From NCBI GenBank assembly GCA_903851225.1, contig CAINNT010000085.1, positions 1 through 5,649 of the forward strand: DNA of 5,649 bases, read 5' to 3'. Shown here piece after piece: positions 1 through 4,755 of the stretch. This stretch comes from an uncultured Chloroflexota bacterium. GTDB taxonomy: Bacteria > Chloroflexota > Limnocylindria > Limnocylindrales > Limnocylindraceae. Within the stretch, counting starts at the first letter, position 1, and every line of letters starts with the position of its first letter. Under the pieces are notes generated by a model that saw only the letters and a program-made list of their open reading frames with translations, was not told the origin of the DNA and did no database searches. The position numbers and the translations under genes are program-made.

Positions 1-412
1 CGACCTTGCGGGACTGCGCCTTGATCTCGGCAACAACGGCCGCGACCGCCTTGTCGAGGCCACGCTTGATCACCATTGGGTTGGCGCCCGCGGCGACGTT
101 TCGCAGACCTTCGGTGACGAGTGCCTGACCGAGCACGACGGCGGTCGTCGTGCCGTCGCCGGCCACATCGTCCGTCTTTGTCGCAACTTCCTTCAGGAGC
201 TGCGCGCCCATGTTCTCGAAGTGATCTTCGAGCTCGATGTCGCGCGCAATCGTCACACCGTCGTTGGTGATGGTTGGCGCACCGAACTTCTTGTCAAGCA
301 CTACGTTGCGGCCCTTCGGTCCGATCGTCACCTTGACGGTGTCGGCGAGCTTGTCGATGCCGCGCTTGAGCGCTCGTCGCGCCGCCTCGTCAAATACCAC
401 CTGCTTTGCCAT
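1..412 (-). CDS. groEL: Chaperonin GroEL (Hsp60), 5' part, cut by window edge
   Basis: This is the large subunit of the ATP-driven cytosolic folding chamber, which works with the GroES lid encoded just upstream. Only the first 137 codons, about a quarter of the usual ~540 residues, are inside the window. They cover the N-terminal equatorial domain. The start is MAKQVVFDEAARRALKRG. GPKGRN lies at residues 31-36, TNDGVT at 49-54, and the ATP/Mg loop GDGTTT at 85-90 contains the family's nucleotide-binding Asp. LRNVAAGANP follows at 103-112. The ATG at 412-410 is supported by an AAGGAGA Shine-Dalgarno 6 nt upstream. It is 49 nt downstream of groES with no terminator between, so the two genes are co-transcribed. 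Nothing in the visible part looks broken. Identity is certain; whether the genome holds other groEL copies cannot be seen. Confidence 0.98.
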   Translation of the reverse strand, partial: MAKQVVFDEAARRALKRGIDKLADTVKVTIGPKGRNVVLDKKFGAPTITNDGVTIARDIELEDHFENMGAQLLKEVATKTDDVAGDGTTTAVVLGQALVTEGLRNVAAGANPMVIKRGLDKAVAAVVAEIKAQSRKV

Positions 413-418
413 TGGGTC

Positions 419-425
419 TCTCCTT
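419..425 (-). promoter_or_regulatory. Shine-Dalgarno of groEL
   Basis: AAGGAGA read on the minus strand, 6 nt before the groEL ATG, inside the 49-nt groES-groEL gap. It fixes the groEL start. Confidence 0.8.
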
Positions 426-461
426 CTCTCTGTGGTTTGGATTGCTCAGTTATTGGTGCGA

Positions 462-761
462 TCAGTCGACGACGGCCAAGATGTCCTTGGCGCCAACGAT
501 GAGGAACTCATCGCCGTCGATCTTGAATTCGGTGCCGGCGTACTTGGCGTGGAGGACGCGGTCGCCCACCTTTACGTCAATCGCTTCGCGCTTCCCGTCA
601 TCAAGGATTCGGCCTGGCCCAACAGCGACGACCTCGCCCTCCTGCGGCTTCTCCTGCGCCGTGTCGGGCAGGATGATGCCGCTGGCGGTCTTCTCATCGC
701 GCGGGACTGGCTTGACGACCACGCGGTCGCCGAGGGGTCGAAGTGCTGCCTTCTTGGCCAT
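462..761 (-). CDS. groES: Co-chaperonin GroES (Hsp10)
   Basis: This is the 99-residue heptameric lid of the GroEL folding chamber, a typical length for the family. LRPLGDRVVVKP at residues 7-18 is the family start signature. The mobile loop that docks on GroEL is KTASGIILPDTAQ (24-36), including the hydrophobic GIILP contact. EGEVVAVGPG (41-50) begins the roof region, followed by VKVGDRVLHAKYAGTEFK (63-80) and the closing DEFLIVGAKDILAVVD. I chose the ATG at 761-759 because AAGGAGG lies 8 nt upstream and the protein then begins MAKKAALRPLG. A further in-frame start at 803 would add 14 residues with no family resemblance and would swallow the Shine-Dalgarno. The gene is first in a groES-groEL operon with a CIRCE operator 76 nt upstream, so HrcA heat-shock control is expected. 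Confidence 0.98.
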   Translation of the reverse strand: MAKKAALRPLGDRVVVKPVPRDEKTASGIILPDTAQEKPQEGEVVAVGPGRILDDGKREAIDVKVGDRVLHAKYAGTEFKIDGDEFLIVGAKDILAVVD

Positions 762-769
762 TGGTAGAA

Positions 770-776
770 CCTCCTT
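770..776 (-). promoter_or_regulatory. Shine-Dalgarno of groES
   Basis: A near-perfect AAGGAGG on the minus strand, 8 nt before the groES ATG. It decides the start at 761 against the longer in-frame reading from 803. A potential hairpin ends 2 nt upstream of it in the mRNA. Confidence 0.9.
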
Positions 777-778
777 GT

Positions 779-795
779 GGGCGGGTTCGCCGCCC
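779..795 (-). promoter_or_regulatory. Potential hairpin in the groES leader
   Basis: On the mRNA strand GGGCGG and CCGCCC form a 6-bp all-GC stem around a 5-nt CGAAC loop. The stem ends 2 nt before the AAGGAGG ribosome-binding site. The pairing is seen directly. A role in mRNA stability or temperature-dependent initiation is only inference, and no anti-Shine-Dalgarno pairing is obvious. Confidence 0.45.
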
Positions 796-821
796 CTGCT
801 CACTTGTGCCTACGCGAACGA

Positions 822-831
822 GGCACGTGCC
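822..831. repeat. Perfect 10-bp palindrome GGCACGTGCC in the groES leader
   Basis: GGCACGTGCC is a perfect palindrome with a CACGTG core. It lies between the CIRCE element and the leader hairpin and does not continue symmetrically outwards. It could be a second operator half-structure or chance in GC-rich DNA; no known regulator is assigned. Confidence 0.4.
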
Positions 832-835
832 GAGA

Positions 836-870
836 TGTTAGCACTCTAAGGCCTAGAGTGCCAACTCCAA
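836..870 (-). promoter_or_regulatory. Possible groESL promoter overlapping CIRCE
   Basis: Vegetative promoters of CIRCE genes usually sit on or just before the operator. Two weak minus-strand candidates are visible: TTGGAG (870-865), 16 nt, TAGAGT (848-843); or TTGGCA (864-859), 17 nt, CTAACA (841-836). Each has one poor hexamer, so the choice is not settled by reading. Either would place the -35 box within the tatD coding sequence. Confidence 0.3.
838..864. promoter_or_regulatory. CIRCE element (HrcA operator) of groESL
   Basis: The plus strand reads TTAGCACTC, nine bases TAAGGCCTA, then GAGTGCCAA. The CIRCE consensus is TTAGCACTC-N9-GAGTGCTAA, so 17 of 18 arm positions match with the standard 9-bp spacer. 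The symmetry extends into the spacer: 11-bp arms at 838-848 and 854-864 with one mismatch. CIRCE is the binding site of the repressor HrcA, which is stabilised by GroEL and lost from DNA on heat shock. It lies 76 nt upstream of the groES start. Its right arm is also the last three sense codons of the upstream hydrolase gene (853-1716), and that gene's TAG stop is in the spacer. Confidence 0.95.
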
Positions 871-1716
871 GCGTGGTGGGAGGGTGGCGTCTCGGGGGAA
901 GACGCGGTCGTAGTTCTCGGCGATCGTGCGGGCCAGCGGCTCGATCCCCTCACCGCGTCGCTCCGCGATCCAGGCGAGCGTAAGGGCAACATTGGCCGGC
1001 TCATTGCGGCGAGGGTCTGGCGCTCCGGGCATGGTCAGCCACGGCGCATCGGTCTCGGTGAGCAGCCGATCGCCGGGGATGAGGCGCACCCACCCCCCTG
1101 TCGCCGACTCTTCCGGCCGGAAGGCCAATCCCGAGATGGAGACAGCCCCACCAAGCGCGAGCGCCTCTTCAACGTAGGCGGCGCTCCCGGAAGCGCTGTG
1201 CAGGATGAATGGGACTCGTCCCCCGAACGCCGTTGCGCCACCCGGCGCACCGATCGCCGAGCGCTTGAGCGCTGCCAGGAGCTCTCGCTGCGCCTCGTCA
1301 CCATCTCCGAGTGAGCGACAGTGCAAGATCAGCGGCTTCCCGAGTGCCGCCGCAACATCGATATGCGCTTCAAGGTTCTCGATCTGCGCCGCAAGTGGCG
1401 CGAAGTCTCGTTTCGTGTCGATTCCCGTCTCGCCAATTGCGACCACGCGTGCGTCGTTCGCTCGCTGCAGCAGCGCGTCGCGACCGGGCGCGTCCGCAAC
1501 TGCGCTGTACGGGTGAATTCCTATCGCAAGGTCTGCCCACGGTAGATCTGGTGCGATGCGGAACGCACCCGCAGAGCTTTCGATTCCATACGACGGAATC
1601 AGGAGCCGGACCATCCCTGCGTCACGTGCGCGCTGTGCGACCTGCTGGTAGTCGTCGCTGAAGCGGTCGGCCTGTAGATGCCCGTGCGCGTCAGTCAGCA
1701 GTGGCATCGAGTGCAT
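853..1716 (-). CDS. tatD: TatD-family metal-dependent hydrolase (putative DNase)
   Basis: This is a cytosolic TIM-barrel hydrolase of the TatD/YcfH/YabD family. Known members are divalent-metal nucleases acting on DNA 3' ends, but the substrate here is unproven. All expected metal-ligand motifs are present in order: H11-x-H13 (DAHGHL), GIHP (66-69), E96 in IGETGID, H132 in LILHCR, H173 in FILHSASGS and D223 in LLTETDAPWL, followed by RRNEP (236-240) and the closing TIAENYDRVFP. The protein is 287 aa, slightly longer than the usual ~260; residues 134-168 form a looser Ala/Gly-rich insert. The start at 1716 overlaps the end of metG by 26 bp; an ATG at 1707 (overlap 17 bp) is an alternative, and neither has an ideally spaced Shine-Dalgarno. 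The metG-tatD pair is a common bacterial arrangement. The last codons and stop lie inside the CIRCE element of groESL. Confidence 0.92.
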   Translation of the reverse strand: MHSMPLLTDAHGHLQADRFSDDYQQVAQRARDAGMVRLLIPSYGIESSAGAFRIAPDLPWADLAIGIHPYSAVADAPGRDALLQRANDARVVAIGETGIDTKRDFAPLAAQIENLEAHIDVAAALGKPLILHCRSLGDGDEAQRELLAALKRSAIGAPGGATAFGGRVPFILHSASGSAAYVEEALALGGAVSISGLAFRPEESATGGWVRLIPGDRLLTETDAPWLTMPGAPDPRRNEPANVALTLAWIAERRGEGIEPLARTIAENYDRVFPRDATLPPRLELAL

Positions 1717-3316
1717 CAGCCTCTAATCTCGGAAAGAGCGGCTCTGGTGCGCCGAGTGGTCCGCCTGCATCGAGTGCTCCCCACTCGCCAATCGTGTCAA
1801 GCGGCGGACCGTTGTGCCCGCTCTCGTCGTAGGGCCACCTACGACCGAGCAGCGTCCAGATCTTTGCGGAGATCGCTGGCATTGCCGGCGCCGCATAGAG
1901 CGAGATGAGTCGACACGACTCAAGAAGATCGCCGAGTACGCCCCGAAGCTTCTCCTCTGCCGCGGCATCACCAGCCTTTGCCGCCTTGGCGAGCTCCCAC
2001 GGCTTCTCGGCATCGACAAACTTGTTCGCCGCGCCGACAAATCCCCAGAGTGCGCCGAGCCAATCGTGCAGCGCGTTGCGCTCAAGTGCTGCGATCGCCT
2101 CACGACGCGTCTCCTCCCAGACCTTGCCGAGGGGCGACTCCGCAGCAGGCCGTGGGAGTGGAGCTTCGGTGAAGGCGCGGCTTGCCAGCGTCGTTGCGCG
2201 GTTGACAAGGTTCCCGAAGTCATTGGCGAGTTCGGAGTTGTAGCGGCGAATGATGGAGTCCCAGCTCACGTCGCCGTCGCGGTCAAAGGGCACTTCACGT
2301 AGCGCGACAAATCGAGTGCCGTCGGCGCCGAGTGCGGCAACTGCATCATCGGGGTCGAGGAAGTTGCCACGACTCTTGCTCATGCGCTCACCACTGGAGA
2401 GGAGCCAGCCGTGGACCCAGATCCTCTTTGGCGCCTCGAGTCCCGCGCTCCAGAGCATCGCTGGCCAGAAGACCGAGTGGAAACGATTGATGTCCTTCCC
2501 GATGATATGCAGATCGGCGGGCCACCACGGCGCGCCAGCAGGATCCGCAGGGAAGCCAGCACCGGTGAGGTAATTGATCAACGCGTCGTACCAGACGTAG
2601 ATGGTGCCGGCCTTCGGATCGCCCTCCCCTGATGCGGTGAGTGCGCTGCTTCCATCTTCGTGGATCGGGAATGGGATCCCCCACGACGCCCCTTCACGGC
2701 TAATCGAGAAATCTTCCAGCCCTTGGCGTACGAATCCCAACATCTCGTTGCGACGATATTCGGGCTGCACGGGCGACGGATCCTGTGTCAGCCAGGCCTC
2801 GAGGCGCTCCTGGTAGGCGCTCAGCTTGAAGAACCAGTTGCGCTCGGTGAGCCACTGCAACGCGATCCCTGGATGATTCGGGCAAACAGTGTCTTCGCCC
2901 ACCTTGACGACGTCGTCTGTGTTGCGGAACCCCTCATTCGGGCAGTACCAGCCCTCGTAGCTGCCCAGGTAAATATCGCCCGCGGCAAAGGAGCGGCGGA
3001 CCATCTCCTGCGCGGCGAGGGTGTGATCGGCGTCGGTCGTGCGAATGAATCGGTCAGGGCTAATCAGCAACTTCGCCTCGCTCGCCTGAAAGAGGGCAAC
3101 CTTCGCATCAACGAAGTCCTTGGGGCTCATCCCCTCCTCTGTGGCGCGGGCGGCAATATTGACGGAGTACTCGTCCGTCCCCGTAAGGAAGCGAACCTCG
3201 TCACCGCGCATGCGGCGCCAGCGGGCGATCGCATCGGCGCCAATCACCTCGTAGAGCGTGTGCAGGCCAGGCTTGTTGTTGGCATACGCAATTGCCGTTG
3301 TCAGGTAGTACCGCAT
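1691..3316 (-). CDS. metG: Methionyl-tRNA synthetase with variant HIGH motif
   Basis: This class Ia aminoacyl-tRNA synthetase attaches methionine to tRNA-Met in the cytosol. The N-terminal Rossmann half starts RYYLTTAIAYANNKP. RFLTGTDEY (42-50) follows, then a zinc-knuckle-type insert (C125, C145, H148) and ALQWLTERNWFFKLSAYQERL (152-172). Next come NEMLGFVRQGLEDFSISR (190-207), WGIPFP (212-217), TIYVWYDALINYLTGAG (238-254), IIGKDINRFHSVFWPAMLWS (271-290) and the catalytic loop RMSKS (311-315). A helical anticodon-binding domain ends in PLFPRLE. At 541 aa it has no C-terminal tRNA-binding (Trbp111-like) domain. Odd points: the HIGH signature position reads G17-L-H-T20, and the knuckle has YCPNE instead of a CxxC pair. 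The ATG at 3316 has no Shine-Dalgarno; a leaderless start is plausible. tatD overlaps its 3' end. Identity is firm despite the variant motif. Confidence 0.96.
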   Translation of the reverse strand: MRYYLTTAIAYANNKPGLHTLYEVIGADAIARWRRMRGDEVRFLTGTDEYSVNIAARATEEGMSPKDFVDAKVALFQASEAKLLISPDRFIRTTDADHTLAAQEMVRRSFAAGDIYLGSYEGWYCPNEGFRNTDDVVKVGEDTVCPNHPGIALQWLTERNWFFKLSAYQERLEAWLTQDPSPVQPEYRRNEMLGFVRQGLEDFSISREGASWGIPFPIHEDGSSALTASGEGDPKAGTIYVWYDALINYLTGAGFPADPAGAPWWPADLHIIGKDINRFHSVFWPAMLWSAGLEAPKRIWVHGWLLSSGERMSKSRGNFLDPDDAVAALGADGTRFVALREVPFDRDGDVSWDSIIRRYNSELANDFGNLVNRATTLASRAFTEAPLPRPAAESPLGKVWEETRREAIAALERNALHDWLGALWGFVGAANKFVDAEKPWELAKAAKAGDAAAEEKLRGVLGDLLESCRLISLYAAPAMPAISAKIWTLLGRRWPYDESGHNGPPLDTIGEWGALDAGGPLGAPEPLFPRLEADALDATAD

Positions 3317-3324
3317 CGTGGGCG

Positions 3325-3333
3325 ATTGTGGCA
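3325..3333 (-). promoter_or_regulatory. Possible extended -10 promoter for a near-leaderless metG mRNA
   Basis: TGC followed by CACAAT on the minus strand fits the extended -10 form TGnTATAAT at 4 of 6 hexamer bases. It ends 8 nt before the metG ATG, so transcription would start about 2 nt upstream of the ATG. There is no convincing -35 box and no Shine-Dalgarno. This is a suggestion only. Confidence 0.3.
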
Positions 3334-3352
3334 GAAGCGCGCGGCCCCAGCG

Positions 3353-3371
3353 CGATACGCCCGCAGTATCG
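3353..3371. repeat. Inverted repeat in the metG-ssb divergent region
   Basis: CGATAC and GTATCG form exact 6-bp arms around a 7-bp GCCCGCA spacer, near the middle of the 135-bp divergent intergenic region. It could be an operator for either gene or chance. No regulator is recognised. Confidence 0.4.
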
Positions 3372-3410
3372 GGACCATGGGAGGGTGCCTGAGCAGGCGT
3401 TCGGCTCCTG

Positions 3411-3426
3411 CGGGTCGCGTGACCCG
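3411..3426 (+). promoter_or_regulatory. Potential hairpin in the ssb leader
   Basis: CGGGTC, a GCGT loop, and GACCCG form an exact 6-bp GC-rich stem 25 nt upstream of the ssb ATG. It has no T-run after it, so it is not a typical intrinsic terminator. It may be leader structure or an operator. Confidence 0.4.
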
Positions 3427-3441
3427 GGCCGCCGCCGCATC

Positions 3442-3447
3442 AGGAGG
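3442..3447 (+). promoter_or_regulatory. Shine-Dalgarno of ssb
   Basis: AGGAGG on the plus strand with a 4-nt spacer to the ATG at 3452. The spacing is slightly short, but this site fixes the ssb start. It argues against a long in-frame upstream extension that would run antisense through metG. Confidence 0.8.
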
Positions 3448-3451
3448 CGCA

Positions 3452-3847
3452 ATGAATAAGGTCATGCTCGCCGGCAGGATCACCAAGCCAGTCGAGTTGA
3501 AATCGCTCCCGTCAGGCTCGAAGGTCGCCGTGGGGAGCGTTGCAACCCACGACTTCCGCGGCGGCGAGGAGCGCACCGAGTTTCATCGGTTGGTCTTCTG
3601 GGAGAAGCTCGCCGAGATCGCCGCTGCGCACCTTCAGGCAGGTTCGCTCGTCAGCATCGATGGCCGACTCAAAACGCACGAATGGGAGAGCGAAGGGTCG
3701 CGCCGCTGGATGACCGAGGTCATCGTCAATCGCCTGGAGTTCCTCGGGCCCAAGCCACAGTCCGGGGATCCAGTGGCGCAGGGATCCGAGCCAACCGATC
3801 TTGGGGAGGCTGAGTACGGCGAGGAGATTGCGCCAGTTCGCGCCTAG
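3452..3847 (+). CDS. ssb: Single-stranded DNA-binding protein (SSB), degenerate C-tip
   Basis: SSB coats single-stranded DNA during replication and repair. This protein is 131 aa, short compared with the usual 160-180. The OB fold fills residues 1-100: MNKVMLAGRI at the start, EFHRLVFWEKLAEIAA (43-58) matching the family WHR-x-x-x-(F/W)-x-KLAE block, GSLVSIDGRLKTHEW (64-78), and TEVIVNRLEFLG (88-99). A short acidic linker follows. The end, GEEIAPVRA, only partly resembles the canonical acidic tip (DDDIPF-like) that recruits SSB partners: it lacks the terminal Pro-Phe. The start is fixed by AGGAGG 4 nt before the ATG. It is the only plus-strand gene, divergent from metG, and its TAG shares CTAG with the rsmI stop. 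It may be the main SSB or a paralogue; the window cannot decide. Confidence 0.95.
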   Translation: MNKVMLAGRITKPVELKSLPSGSKVAVGSVATHDFRGGEERTEFHRLVFWEKLAEIAAAHLQAGSLVSIDGRLKTHEWESEGSRRWMTEVIVNRLEFLGPKPQSGDPVAQGSEPTDLGEAEYGEEIAPVRA

Positions 3848-4755
3848 CGCTCGTCGTCGACGCCCTCTGGTGCCGCGTCTTCGTGGGCGAGGTTCCAGAG
3901 GCGTCGACGCTCAAGCCCCCAGAGCATCGCGATACGCCGAATCGCTGCGCTACGTGACTCACCCGCCGTCACAGCTCGCTCCACGAGAGCACGGGCGGCC
4001 AAATACGGACCCTCGGGATCATCGAACGCTGGCAGGCTCGCTATCTCCTGCGCCCCCACAACGATGACAAACTCGCCACGTGGATCGATCTCTCCCTCGC
4101 TCGCCGCTGCTGCAAGCGCTCCGAGGGTGCCGCGGCGAATCTCCTCATGCAGCTTGGTCAGCTCGCGACAGACTGCTCCAGGCCGTTCTTCACCGCAGAC
4201 CCGTGCCAGATCGCCGAGGGTTGCAGCAACGCGAGGACCGGACTCATAGATCACGGTGCCACGTTCATCCGCCGCAATCGAACCGAGCACTTTTGCGCGG
4301 TCGCCGCCACTGCGCGGAAGAAAGCCTTCGAATGACCAGCGCGGGCCCGTAACGCCGGCGGCGACCACCGCGGCAAGGAGTGCCGATGCACCTGGGATTG
4401 GAATCACGCGGATCCCTGCGGCAACTGCAGCAGAGACCAACGTTCCGCCAGGATCACTCACCAGTGGAGTTCCGGCGTCGCTGATCAGCGCGACGGCGGT
4501 ACCAGCTTGAAGTCGGGCGATGATCGGTGCGACTCGATCGGACTCATCAAATCCGGGAAGTGCTGTCACCTCTGTCTGTACGCCGATGCTGGCGAGCAGG
4601 GGGCGAGAGACACGCGTATCTTCGGCAACGATGAGACCGACCTCGCGCAGCACCGCTGCTGCACGCGGCGAGAGATCGGCGAGATTTCCGATCGGCGTAG
4701 AGACAATGTGCAACGCACCAGGCGTTGCGCCACCGCCTCGCAGTGCGTCAGTCAA
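3844..4755 (-). CDS. rsmI: 16S rRNA (cytidine1402-2'-O)-methyltransferase RsmI
   Basis: RsmI uses S-adenosylmethionine to methylate the 2'-OH of C1402 in the 16S rRNA decoding centre. It has the tetrapyrrole-methylase fold. The landmarks are in order: LHIVSTPIGNLADLSPRA (15-32), AEDTR (44-48), ISDAGTPLVSDPG (91-103), PIPGASALLAA (119-129), GFLPR (144-148), VCRELTKLHEEIRRGTL (195-211), RGEFVIVV (226-233), and a C-terminal helical segment with RSAAIRRIAMLWGLERRRLWNLA (268-290). At 303 aa it is slightly longer than typical (~280). The usual YESPHR reads YESGPR (170-175). The start is a TTG at 4755 with no clear Shine-Dalgarno, overlapping the nadE stop by 8 bp, so translation is probably coupled to nadE. 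A TTG at codon 15, right before HIVSTP, is the alternative. It converges with ssb, the stops overlapping by 4 bp. Confidence 0.95.
   Translation of the reverse strand: MTDALRGGGATPGALHIVSTPIGNLADLSPRAAAVLREVGLIVAEDTRVSRPLLASIGVQTEVTALPGFDESDRVAPIIARLQAGTAVALISDAGTPLVSDPGGTLVSAAVAAGIRVIPIPGASALLAAVVAAGVTGPRWSFEGFLPRSGGDRAKVLGSIAADERGTVIYESGPRVAATLGDLARVCGEERPGAVCRELTKLHEEIRRGTLGALAAAASEGEIDPRGEFVIVVGAQEIASLPAFDDPEGPYLAARALVERAVTAGESRSAAIRRIAMLWGLERRRLWNLAHEDAAPEGVDDER

Noticed and set aside
237..849. Plus-strand open frames opposite groES/groEL (237-767 and 406-849)
   Set aside because: Antisense shadows of groES and groEL; they cross the CIRCE-groES leader and show no recognisable domain.
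838..864. The inverted repeat read as a rho-independent terminator of tatD
   Set aside because: No U-run follows the stem on the minus strand, and the arms match the CIRCE consensus almost perfectly.
2660..3451. Long in-frame upstream extension of ssb (264 codons)
   Set aside because: It runs antisense through metG, has no protein-family resemblance, and the real start at 3452 has AGGAGG and begins with the SSB family N-terminus.
3762..3789. Repeated GGGATCC in the ssb linker as a possible recombination or mobile-element mark
   Set aside because: Two 7-bp copies inside coding sequence for a low-complexity linker; easily chance, with no flanking structure.
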